Source: Nibrella saemangeumensis (lineage in GTDB: Bacteria > Bacteroidota > Bacteroidia > Cytophagales > Spirosomataceae). From it: 64,000 nucleotides of DNA. The position numbers were made by a program, and so were the translations under genes. Within the stretch, counting starts at the first letter, position 1; each line of letters starts with the position of its first letter. The stretch is taken from contig NZ_BAABHD010000077.1 in the NCBI RefSeq assembly GCF_039541915.1, positions 51,209 to 115,208 on the forward strand, given 5' to 3'. The notes under the pieces were generated by a model. That model was not told where the DNA came from. It worked only from the letters and a program-made list of their open reading frames with translations, and searched no databases. Below, in pieces: positions 52,554 through 60,149 of the stretch.

Positions 52554-52665
52554 GGTAACTATTAAGTCAGACAAACCGACGAAAACTCCGATTAGCAAGG
52601 CACGGATGAACAACGTAACGGGCGGAGTACCAATTATTGTGCAAAAGCCTATTATTCTTCAATAA
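52546..52665 (+). CDS. Peptide precursor 2, double-glycine leader
   Basis: A 39-codon gene. The leader begins MKKVTIKSDKPTKTPISK and ends ARMNNVTGG; the putative core after the double glycine is VPIIVQKPIILQ, twelve residues, hydrophobic and Cys-free. Its C-terminal six residues KPIILQ echo KPFVID of peptide 1. The first five codons and the leader RNA are the same as those of peptide 3. The hydrolase gene starts 88 bases downstream with no clear terminator between, so the two may be co-transcribed. Confidence 0.75.
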   Translation: MKKVTIKSDKPTKTPISKARMNNVTGGVPIIVQKPIILQ

Positions 52666-52680
52666 GCGCTGATTATACGG

Positions 52681-52740
52681 GGCTGCCGAAAACCGGTTAA
52701 CAGAGTAAGGCAATCTTTTAAATTCCACACCATCAGAACA
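52681..52740 (+). repeat. Degenerate leader copy D upstream of the hydrolase gene
   Basis: GGCTGCCGAAAACCGG and CAGAGTAAGGCA resemble the GCCGAAAAC ... CAGAGTAGGCAC core of units A-C, followed by an A-rich stretch and CACACCAT. The promoter part is missing, which suggests a partly decayed duplication or a separate RNA element. Confidence 0.55.
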
Positions 52741-52753
52741 CACGATCAGTATC

Positions 52754-53776
52754 ATGAAAAATGTAGTACGCGTTCAATCCTCTTTAAAATATACGGCTAT
52801 CCTGTTTGGCCTGGCTACTCTGCTGACGTTACCCGCCTGCGACCGTTCGCTGGATCTTGTGCCGGCCGAATCGATCACCTCACAGGACAATCCCAATACC
52901 ACGCAGACTACAACCGGCGGCCAGCTGATAGCCGCCAGTGTTGAGAACGTATCCTTCCAGAACGCTAAAGGCATTACCCTCAATGCCAAGTTGTTTCTGC
53001 CCGCCCGCCAATCGGGCGAAAGCGTACCGGCGGTTGTGATCATGCACGGCTGCGGAGGCATGTGGTACAAGGATAGCGTACAGTTGGACAGTATCAAGGC
53101 CAGCCTGCACGAATGGTCTGCCCTGCTTAGAAACCAGAACATAGCAACGCTGTTTGTCGACAGCTTTACGCCCCGCAACGAAAAAGAGTTCTGTGACAAA
53201 ACGCCACCGCAGGATGCGAAACTGTCACCCGCCTATGAGCGCACGTACGATGCCTACGCGGCTTTGGCCTACCTGCGCACCCGGTCCGAAATTGTTAGCA
53301 ACCGTATCGGAGCATTAGGCCTCTCGCATGGCGGCAGCACCGTTCTGTCTGCCCTGGTGAATACCGACCTGGTAACCCGGTCACAGTGGAAAGTATGGAG
53401 TGATGGTACATCGTATATTGTGCCGGGACCGGTTGCCCGTCCGGCGCAGGGCGGCTTTAAAACGGCTGTGGCCTATTATCCCGGTGGTAATCTGTTCAGC
53501 TACTACGGCAGCCTGACCAACTACAAAGACGGCAAATACATCAACTACGCCCCACTTCTGATTCTGGCGGCCGAAAAAGACAAGCTGACGGCCGGTACAC
53601 AGGTACAATATGACCGGGCGGTTTACAACGGTGCCGGTACCAGCATTCAGATGGAAATCTACGCCAACGCCAATCACTCGTTCGACGAAGCCAAATCGGC
53701 AGCCAACGGTGCCGACTGGACCGCTAAGCAGGCTGCCCGGCAGCGCGTCATTACCTGGCTGCAAACAACGCTGTAA
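52754..53776 (+). CDS. Lipoprotein dienelactone-hydrolase-like alpha/beta hydrolase
   Basis: The 340-residue protein has a lipoprotein signal ending LPAC (Cys at about residue 29), so it should sit in the outer or inner membrane facing the periplasm or outside. The rest is an alpha/beta hydrolase of the dienelactone hydrolase group: VVIMHGCGGMWYKD (oxyanion region), nucleophile in GALGLSHGGST, acid in ILAAEKDKL and the histidine in ANHSFDEAKS. Family members cleave esters, lactones or peptides. It is preceded by peptide 2 and a degenerate copy of the peptide leader. A role in finishing or breaking down the exported peptide is possible but untested. Confidence 0.85.
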   Translation: MKNVVRVQSSLKYTAILFGLATLLTLPACDRSLDLVPAESITSQDNPNTTQTTTGGQLIAASVENVSFQNAKGITLNAKLFLPARQSGESVPAVVIMHGCGGMWYKDSVQLDSIKASLHEWSALLRNQNIATLFVDSFTPRNEKEFCDKTPPQDAKLSPAYERTYDAYAALAYLRTRSEIVSNRIGALGLSHGGSTVLSALVNTDLVTRSQWKVWSDGTSYIVPGPVARPAQGGFKTAVAYYPGGNLFSYYGSLTNYKDGKYINYAPLLILAAEKDKLTAGTQVQYDRAVYNGAGTSIQMEIYANANHSFDEAKSAANGADWTAKQAARQRVITWLQTTL

Positions 53777-53787
53777 ATACCTAAAGA

Positions 53788-53832
53788 ATCACTTCCGGTA
53801 AAACGTGGCAGTTTCGTTTTACCGGAAGTGAT
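53788..53832. repeat. Perfect 18-base inverted repeat after the hydrolase gene
   Basis: ATCACTTCCGGTAAAACG (53788-53805) and its complement at 53815-53832 flank a nine-base loop. No T-run follows on the plus strand, so it is an mRNA-stabilising hairpin or dispersed repeat rather than a standard terminator. Confidence 0.8.
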
Positions 53833-53899
53833 CAGTAGCGAGTCAGTACGGCATTTGGTTAAATCAGGTGTGAATTTCTACGAGTGGTGCAGGCTGTGC

Positions 53900-54020
53900 T
53901 TTGGTTACGGTGTTTGTCTCCCCAATTTTGACCTGTCAACCGACAACGGGGCAGCCGAAAACCGACCAGAGTAGGCACACAAAAACAAACCAAATAAACA
54001 CACCATGAAAAAGGTAACTG
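53900..54020 (+). repeat. Promoter-leader repeat unit C (peptide 3)
   Basis: Shares the leader and first five codons with unit B (about 90 bases, few mismatches) but has a diverged promoter: TTTG at 53900-53903, a 19-base spacer and CAATTTTG at 53923-53930. Confidence 0.85.
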
Positions 54021-54121
54021 CAAAATCCGGCATCAAGACAACCAAAATCGCTAAGCTGAACACGCTTCAGATGGACCAGGTTAAAGGCGCAAAATCAGTT
54101 ATCCGCAACATCGGCGCGTGA
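54005..54121 (+). CDS. Peptide precursor 3, GA-type leader
   Basis: A 38-codon gene. The leader begins MKKVTAKSGIKTTKIAKL and ends NTLQMDQVKGA; the processing site would be Gly-Ala rather than double glycine. The putative core is nine residues, KSVIRNIGA, basic and Cys-free. KL-x-x-x-QM-x-x-V-x-G is a common end of exported-peptide leaders in Bacteroidota. A GC-rich hairpin follows, and the C39 exporter gene starts 155 bases downstream. The 5' region belongs to the same repeat family as peptides 1 and 2. Confidence 0.72.
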   Translation: MKKVTAKSGIKTTKIAKLNTLQMDQVKGAKSVIRNIGA

Positions 54122-54154
54122 GTCGTTCCGACGGAAATAGAAGCTGAATAACGC

Positions 54155-54190
54155 GTTGCGCCGGGCCACCAGTCCGGCGCAACTTGTTTG
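54155..54190 (+). terminator. Possible terminator after peptide 3
   Basis: Ten-base-pair stem GTTGCGCCGG / CCGGCGCAAC with a nine-base loop; the T-tract after it (TTGTTTG) is weak, so partial read-through into the exporter genes is plausible. Confidence 0.6.
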
Positions 54191-54275
54191 TGCTACTTCA
54201 AAATATTGCCAACCCGACCACTCTCCTTCTCCACACTAGCAACATACGAATGCCCCTCGTAATGCCACACCACTC

Positions 54276-56513
54276 ATGAAAAACTTGTTGAAAACTGTAA
54301 TGGGCGGCAAAATGAGCCCGTACGCCCTGATCGACCGATTCCCGCATATCCAGCAGGGAGCTATGATGGACTGTGGCCCCACCTGCCTGGCCATGATTTT
54401 CCGGCACTATGGCGCAGCGGATACCCGGCACCTGCTCACCAAACTGGCGGATATTACCCAGGAGGGAACCAGCCTGTATACCCTGCTGGAAGTCTCCGAA
54501 AGTTTTGGCTTCAAAGCGGAGGGATACGAACTGGACTATCCGTATCTGCAGCAGATCCAGTTGCCCTGTATTGCTCACTACGAAGGCCAGCACTTTGTGG
54601 TCGTATACGAAGCAACCGACACCTATGTGCGGGTATCGGACCCGGCCTTTGGCAAAACGCGCTATACCAAAGATGAGTTTACCAACAAGTGGAGCGGGGT
54701 GGTGCTGGAACTGAAGCCGACCGAGGAGTTTTACCAAAACACCGAGCTGAAAGAGGCTGTTCAGGAACACAAAAAAGAGAAACAATCCATTTTTAAGCAG
54801 CTATACCTGCCCATTATCCGGGAGAACAAGCGGGTGCTGATGGAAATTTTTATGTTCTCGCTCATCCTGGAGTTGGTGGGCCTGGTGCTGCCGCTGTTTA
54901 CGCAGACCATGCTCGACAACGTGCTGGTGAATCAAAACAAAAAGCTGCTAATGGGCATTCTGGCGGGGCTAATGCTGGTATTTGTGGTGCAGGTAGTGCT
55001 GACCTACACGCGCAGTATGCTGATGGTGCATTACCGCTTCCGGTTCGAGATGGATTTCATGTCGAAATTCTTCGACCGGTTTATCTCCCTGAAGCAGAAA
55101 TATTACGACAGCCGCAAGCGCGAGGAGTTTATGGCCCGGTTTCAGGAGAGCGTGGGCATCCGGCAGGTAACCAACCCGATCATCATCCAGAACTTCCTCG
55201 ATATTGCGTTTATGCTCATCTATTTCCCGGTGCTGCTGGCCTACAGCCTGCCGCTGGGGAGTATTGCGCTGGTGTGCTTTGTGGCCTACTGTGTTACCAC
55301 CATTTACTTCATCCCCATCGTCAAGAACCTGCGGGCCAAGGTATACCACAAGAATCAGGCATCGATGGGCGGTTTTCTGGATGCCCTGCTCGGTATCAAG
55401 ACCGTCAAGCTGCTTTCCCTCGAAAAATATAAGCTGGTCCGCTGGAAGCACCTGCACCGTGAATCGATCAACTCGGTGATGCAGGACGAACAGCGGCAGA
55501 TTCTGATCAACTCTGTGCAGCGGCTCATCTTTATCTTCAGCCAGGTAGCCATTTTCTGGGTGGGGGCGTATGAAGTGTTTACCGGCAGCCTGAGCATTGG
55601 ACAGTACATGGCCTTTACGTCTATCTTCATGACGGTGATGAACGCCGTCAACAGCGTAAGCGGCCTATGGATGATGATTACGCAGGCCAGCGTGAGCTTC
55701 GAGAAGGTAAACGAAATCTTTATGGAGGAGCGGGAGGATACCAACTACCAGGAGAAGAAAACATCGTTCTCCGCCGATGTCATCCGGTTCGACAATGTAT
55801 CGTTCCGCTATAACGCCCGCGACGAGAAATACATCCTGCGTAACCTGAACTGCGAAATCCGCAAGGGCGAACGAATCGGGATCGTAGGCCGCAACGGGGC
55901 CGGTAAGTCGACCTTCGTGAAACTGCTGGTTAACCTGTATCCGGAGTACGAAGGGAAAATCTGGTTCGACGGTAGCGAACTGCGCGACATTCACCCGAAG
56001 ACGTTGCGCAAGCACGTGCACATGTTCCCGCAGGATACCTATGTGTTCAACGACACCATAAAAGAAAACATTCGGGTTGCTAACCTGTCGGCTTCTACGG
56101 AGCAGATTGTGGAAGCCGCCCAACTGGCCGACCTGCACAATTTTGTGAAGAACAACCACCTTGGGTATAACCATATGGTCGGCAATTTCGGCAGTAACCT
56201 CTCGGGTGGCCAGGTGCTGAAGATTGGCTTTGCGCGGCTGTTTGTGACCAGCCCTGAGCCGGACGTCATTATTCTGGACGAGGCCAGCAGCGCGCTGGAT
56301 GTGGAGACCGAGAAGAAAATCCTGGCGAATATTTACGAACGCTACAAAGGCAAGACCATTATTTCCATTGCGCACCGACTACACACCCTGAAAAACGCCG
56401 ACCGGATTCTGGTTTTCGACGAAGGCACCATTGCCGAACAGGGCAAACACGCCGACCTGCTGGCGCAGAAAGGCATTTACCATGATTTCATGAAAACCTA
56501 CGTTGACTACTAA
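54276..56513 (+). CDS. C39-peptidase ABC exporter
   Basis: The 745-residue protein has three parts: a C39 cysteine peptidase (about 25-145) with C33 in MDCGPTC, H106 in GQHFVVVYE and D122 in SDPAFG; six membrane helices (about 175-460); and an ABC ATPase with Walker A GRNGAGKST, signature LSGGQ and Walker B VIILDEASSALD. Such exporters cut double-glycine leaders on the cytoplasmic side and export the core. All catalytic residues are present. The HlyD-type gene follows after three bases. The three peptide precursors upstream are the obvious substrates. Confidence 0.95.
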   Translation: MKNLLKTVMGGKMSPYALIDRFPHIQQGAMMDCGPTCLAMIFRHYGAADTRHLLTKLADITQEGTSLYTLLEVSESFGFKAEGYELDYPYLQQIQLPCIAHYEGQHFVVVYEATDTYVRVSDPAFGKTRYTKDEFTNKWSGVVLELKPTEEFYQNTELKEAVQEHKKEKQSIFKQLYLPIIRENKRVLMEIFMFSLILELVGLVLPLFTQTMLDNVLVNQNKKLLMGILAGLMLVFVVQVVLTYTRSMLMVHYRFRFEMDFMSKFFDRFISLKQKYYDSRKREEFMARFQESVGIRQVTNPIIIQNFLDIAFMLIYFPVLLAYSLPLGSIALVCFVAYCVTTIYFIPIVKNLRAKVYHKNQASMGGFLDALLGIKTVKLLSLEKYKLVRWKHLHRESINSVMQDEQRQILINSVQRLIFIFSQVAIFWVGAYEVFTGSLSIGQYMAFTSIFMTVMNAVNSVSGLWMMITQASVSFEKVNEIFMEEREDTNYQEKKTSFSADVIRFDNVSFRYNARDEKYILRNLNCEIRKGERIGIVGRNGAGKSTFVKLLVNLYPEYEGKIWFDGSELRDIHPKTLRKHVHMFPQDTYVFNDTIKENIRVANLSASTEQIVEAAQLADLHNFVKNNHLGYNHMVGNFGSNLSGGQVLKIGFARLFVTSPEPDVIILDEASSALDVETEKKILANIYERYKGKTIISIAHRLHTLKNADRILVFDEGTIAEQGKHADLLAQKGIYHDFMKTYVDY

Positions 56514-56516
56514 GCC

Positions 56517-57788
56517 ATGAACACGCTGTTACAGGAACTTGACGAAATTCAATACACGGATCTGTATCACGTAGATGATGCACCCATTGCCGACCTGCGC
56601 CTGAAGGCCCTGAGTCGGGCGGGCTGGTGGGCTGTAGCCCTGGTGCTAGTGGGGATTGTAGCCGGCTTCGCGATTGTGCTGCCCGATACCATTACAACGC
56701 CCTTCGTGCTGAAATCAGAAGGGGCGGAGGCTATTTACCGGTTTCCCTCCAATGTGTATATCGAAAAAATGCACGTTAAAAACGGTCAGGCGGTGAAAGC
56801 CGGCGATGTGCTGCTCGAAATCAGCGCCCCGGATATTGCGGCCATCAGCAATGAACTGGTAACCGCCCGGCACAGCCTCACTAATTTTGAACGCTTCCGG
56901 ACTGCTTCGGCGGCTAATGAACGCAAAATGACCGAAGTGAATATCCGGCAGATCCAGGAAGATATTGCGCTGAAACAAACGCAACTGGAGATTGTGGAGC
57001 GCAAGTGGGCATCGGAATCTGCCAGGTTGTCTTACGATGAGCAGGAGGCTAAACGAATCTGGCAGACTAATACTGAACTGTTCAAAAATGGCGACATCAG
57101 CAGGAATGACCTGAAGCAACTGGAGGGTACCTACATGCGAGCCAGAACGGCTCAAGAGCAGGCTCAGCAGAACTACCTCGATCAGCGCAACGCCCTGAAC
57201 CAACAGATTGTGGCACAGCGTCTGGCCATCACTTCATTGGAAACGAAAATTGCCAAGAGCAACACCGAGCTTATGCAGGAGAAAGAGCGCCTGAACAGTC
57301 AGTTAGTTACCGGGCAAAAGCGCATTCAGGGTATGTACGGCGCATTTTCCGTTACCGAAAACAACCACCTGCTGCTGAAAGCGGAGCGTAATGGCACCAT
57401 CTCCTTCCTGTTCGACGGTGAAAAAGAGGTGCCGGCCGGCACAATACTGCTCCGGATGACCAACGAGGAGACTCCGCTGTATGCCTACACCCAGGTAACC
57501 TCTTCCCAGATCGGGAAGCTCACAGAGGGCCAGCCCGTGGTGCTGAAGCTGGATGCGTATCCGGTCTACGAGTGGGGACCCGCCCACGGTCAGGTCAGCC
57601 ATGTGTCGCTCACGCCGGACGAGAAAGGACTATTCAACGTGCAGGTGCAATTAACCGACTCCGGAACTATGAAAGACAGGCTGCGCATCGGTATGCGCGG
57701 GAATGGCGAGGTCATTGCCGATGAGCTTACGTTCTTCGGTCACCTGTTCCGCAAGTTCAGAAAGACAGCTTCCGCATTGGTGGATTAA
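56517..57788 (+). CDS. HlyD-family membrane fusion protein
   Basis: The 423-residue protein has a short cytoplasmic start, one membrane helix (about residues 34-54, WWAVALVLVGIVAGFAIVL), a lipoyl-like half (VYIEKMHVKNGQAVKAGDVL), a long coiled coil (about 110-265, KQTQLEIVERKWASE and later Q/E/K-rich helices), a second lipoyl half (RNGTISFLFDGEKEVPAGTIL) and a beta-barrel. It is the adaptor that links an ABC exporter to an outer membrane channel. It follows the C39 exporter with three bases between. A TolC-like channel is not in the window. Confidence 0.92.
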   Translation: MNTLLQELDEIQYTDLYHVDDAPIADLRLKALSRAGWWAVALVLVGIVAGFAIVLPDTITTPFVLKSEGAEAIYRFPSNVYIEKMHVKNGQAVKAGDVLLEISAPDIAAISNELVTARHSLTNFERFRTASAANERKMTEVNIRQIQEDIALKQTQLEIVERKWASESARLSYDEQEAKRIWQTNTELFKNGDISRNDLKQLEGTYMRARTAQEQAQQNYLDQRNALNQQIVAQRLAITSLETKIAKSNTELMQEKERLNSQLVTGQKRIQGMYGAFSVTENNHLLLKAERNGTISFLFDGEKEVPAGTILLRMTNEETPLYAYTQVTSSQIGKLTEGQPVVLKLDAYPVYEWGPAHGQVSHVSLTPDEKGLFNVQVQLTDSGTMKDRLRIGMRGNGEVIADELTFFGHLFRKFRKTASALVD

Positions 57789-57868
57789 TCCGGTAATCTG
57801 CCTGGCTATGGTCAGTTGGGTTCACGTTTGTCCTATATTGCAGGAGTAAGTTGACCTCCTGTGGAAGC

Positions 57869-58336
57869 ATGGAACTGACCATAAGTACGCCCGCCCTGCT
57901 GTTTTCGACCGTATCGCTGCTGATGATTGCCTTTACCAATCGCTTTCTGGCTATTGCCAGCCTGATTCGCGATTTGCACGAGAAATTCCGGACCAAACCC
58001 GATACGGTGTATGTCGCCCAGATTCAGAACCTGCACCGGCGGCTGCTCATCATCCGTAACATTCAGATTTCGAGCGTAATCAGCCTGCTGCTGAGCGCCA
58101 TTTGTATGCTGGTCATCTTCCAGGGCAATCAGACCTCCGCCCGGTGGTTATTCGGGTCGGCGCTGCTGATGCAGATTCTGGCGCTCATCTTATCCGTCTT
58201 TGAAATATCAATATCCATCAATGCACTCAAAATAGAGTTGAGCGATATGGAAAAGGAGTTGGGGCGCCGGAGTTTTGAGTTCTTCAATTTGCGGTCGCGG
58301 CACGCTGGCCATGGTCCGACCCGAACGCCGGAATAA
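57869..58336 (+). CDS. DUF2721 membrane protein
   Basis: The 155-residue protein has about three membrane helices (about 8-25, 67-88 and 98-118) and a charged stretch between the first two (LIRDLHEKFRTKPD). The start MELTISTPALLFSTVSLLMIAFTNRFLA and the layout are typical of DUF2721, a family of unknown function. An in-frame start six codons earlier is less likely. It lies 80 bases after the HlyD gene and may not belong to the peptide system. Confidence 0.78.
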   Translation: MELTISTPALLFSTVSLLMIAFTNRFLAIASLIRDLHEKFRTKPDTVYVAQIQNLHRRLLIIRNIQISSVISLLLSAICMLVIFQGNQTSARWLFGSALLMQILALILSVFEISISINALKIELSDMEKELGRRSFEFFNLRSRHAGHGPTRTPE

Positions 58337-58400
58337 ACCGACGCAGAGAGGGGGTCAGGGTAAATTACCGGGGCTATAGCACATAATAGCTTTCTTCGCT

Positions 58401-58408
58401 TATATTTG
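58401..58408 (+). promoter_or_regulatory. Predicted -7 element of the Anbu operon
   Basis: TATATTTG matches TAnnTTTG; start predicted near 58414, about 27 bases before the ATG. Confidence 0.5.
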
Positions 58409-58440
58409 TTAAGATACACGTTGACTACCCCACTACGCGA

Positions 58441-59184
58441 ATGACTTTTTGTTTGGGCATAAAGATTGCCGCCGGCCTGGTGGCGATCGCCGATACCCGT
58501 CTGACCTCCGGCACTGAAGTTTCCTCGAATCGCAAGATTTCGGTACACGAAGTTGAAAATCACTCCCTCTTCATCATGACGTCCGGCCTACGGTCGGTGA
58601 GGGACAAGGCGATTACTTATTTCAAGGAGGTTATTGCCGAACAGGATCAGTCGTTCGATAAACTCTATAAGGCCGTTAACGCCTTTGGGCAGCAGGTGAA
58701 GCGGGTAGCGCAGGAAGACAAAGCCTCGCTAGAGGCCAGCGGCATGCACTTTAACCTGAACGCCATTGTGGGTGGACAATTGCAGCATGATGAGGAGCAT
58801 AAACTGTATCTGCTGTATCCGGAAGGTAATTGGGTGGAGGTAGGCACCGGTTCCCCGTTCTTTATCATTGGTAATTCGGGCTATGGCAAACCTCTTTTGT
58901 ACCGGAACCTGACGTTTGAAAGCAGTTTGCAGGAGGCTTTAAAGATAGGTTTTCTGGCCTACGATGCAACCCGTGTGAGCGCCAACGATGTCGACTATCC
59001 GCTGGATGTGTTGCTCTATCAGAAAGACAGCTTCCACATGACCGAGTACCGGCTCGAAAAAGAGGATATGGACGAGATTTCGTACCAGTGGAGTGCACTG
59101 CTCAATAATTCGGTCAGGAAGCTGCCTACATACTGGATGGACCCTATTTTCGATAAACTACACGCAAACAAATCACCGGCATGA
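58441..59184 (+). CDS. Anbu-type proteasome-like protease
   Basis: The 247-residue protein belongs to Anbu, a bacterial relative of proteasome beta subunits that assembles into helical or ring oligomers. It starts MTFCLGIKIAAGLVAIADTR; removal of Met would expose Thr2 as the N-terminal nucleophile, with D18 and K32 (in NRKISV) as the catalytic partners of the fold. The substrate is unknown. The stop overlaps the ATG of the transglutaminase-like gene by four bases. Anbu genes are usually grouped with transglutaminase-like, alpha-E and ATP-grasp genes; only the first of these is present here. Confidence 0.9.
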   Translation: MTFCLGIKIAAGLVAIADTRLTSGTEVSSNRKISVHEVENHSLFIMTSGLRSVRDKAITYFKEVIAEQDQSFDKLYKAVNAFGQQVKRVAQEDKASLEASGMHFNLNAIVGGQLQHDEEHKLYLLYPEGNWVEVGTGSPFFIIGNSGYGKPLLYRNLTFESSLQEALKIGFLAYDATRVSANDVDYPLDVLLYQKDSFHMTEYRLEKEDMDEISYQWSALLNNSVRKLPTYWMDPIFDKLHANKSPA

Positions 59185-60035
59185 TCCTGGAAGTAAAGCA
59201 TCAGCTTCAGTACGACTATGATCAGGCTGTCACCCTGAATCCCCATACGCTGTATCTGTACCCCCGCACGTTTCCTTACCAGCGGTTGGTCGACTACCGC
59301 CTGGTCATTGACCCGGTACCGGCCAAAATCGTGCGGAACATCGATGTGGAAGGGAATATTCAGCAGTTGCTTTACTTTAGCGGCACCACAGACTACCTGA
59401 GTATTACGGCGGAAATACAACTGGAGTCGGAGGAGTTTAACTCCCTGGACTTTGTGCTGTTTCCGTTCGAGACGCAGCGGGTGCCCTTCCGGTATCCCGA
59501 CCCAGTGCATCAACTGCTGCTGCCCTACCTGGTGCGCGACGGCGTAACCGAGCCCATTGAACACTGGGCGCGGCAGATGGCGGCTGCCGCACAATGGCAG
59601 ACGGTGGCGTTTCTGACGTACCTGAACCAGACCATTCGCCAGTTTAAATACGAAATTCGCGAAGATGGGGCACCCTACCCACCCGAGCAGACGCTTTTCA
59701 ATCGCAGTGGCTCCTGCCGTGACTATGCTACCCTGTTCATGGCTGCCTGCCGCAGCCTGGGGTTAGCCGCCCGGTTTGTCAGCGGATACCTGTACGGTAG
59801 CCACCAGCAGGAGCACGAACTACACGCCTGGGCCGAAGTGTACCTGCCCGGTGCCGGCTGGCGCGGATTCGACCCTACCGAAAACCTGGTGGTGGTTAAC
59901 AAACATATCTTTCTGGCTTCTTCTGCCCGCCCGGAGCTGACAGCCCCGGCAACGGGTACGTTTTTGGGTAAGGCGCAGTCGTCCCTGCGCGCTCATGTCG
60001 ATATATGGTCGCCAGCCAGCCTGGGTATCTCCTGA
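59181..60035 (+). CDS. Transglutaminase-like cysteine protease family protein
   Basis: The 284-residue protein has an N-terminal beta domain (about 1-95, KHQLQYDYDQAVTLNPHTL, the Bact_transglu_N type) and a transglutaminase core with C179 in SGSCRDYATLF, the histidine in ELHAWAEVYLPG and the aspartate in GFDPTEN. It overlaps the Anbu gene, so their products are made together; the two families are repeatedly linked and are thought to process or release peptides, with details unknown. No signal peptide is seen. Confidence 0.9.
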   Translation: MILEVKHQLQYDYDQAVTLNPHTLYLYPRTFPYQRLVDYRLVIDPVPAKIVRNIDVEGNIQQLLYFSGTTDYLSITAEIQLESEEFNSLDFVLFPFETQRVPFRYPDPVHQLLLPYLVRDGVTEPIEHWARQMAAAAQWQTVAFLTYLNQTIRQFKYEIREDGAPYPPEQTLFNRSGSCRDYATLFMAACRSLGLAARFVSGYLYGSHQQEHELHAWAEVYLPGAGWRGFDPTENLVVVNKHIFLASSARPELTAPATGTFLGKAQSSLRAHVDIWSPASLGIS

Positions 60036-60107
60036 CATATGTTAACGCTTTAGCTAAATAGTTATCTTAAATACGCCTGCGCCCTATAGGAAATTCACGG
60101 GGGCGCT

Positions 60108-60115
60108 TATCTTTG
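60108..60115 (+). promoter_or_regulatory. Predicted -7 element of glmM
   Basis: TATCTTTG matches TAnnTTTG; the predicted start near 60121 leaves a leader of about 29 bases before the GTG. Confidence 0.5.
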
Positions 60116-60149
60116 TGCGTATCGAAAAAAGTTTACCTGACCCATTCAC

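Noticed and set aside
51065..54121. Lanthipeptide or disulfide bacteriocin precursors
   Set aside because: Leaders resemble those of class I lanthipeptides, but none of the three cores has a cysteine and no LanB/LanC gene is present.
54276..54317. A fourth precursor peptide within the exporter 5' end (MKNLLKTVMGG)
   Set aside because: It is in frame with the C39 domain and lacks the repeat leader; the glycine pair is more likely chance.
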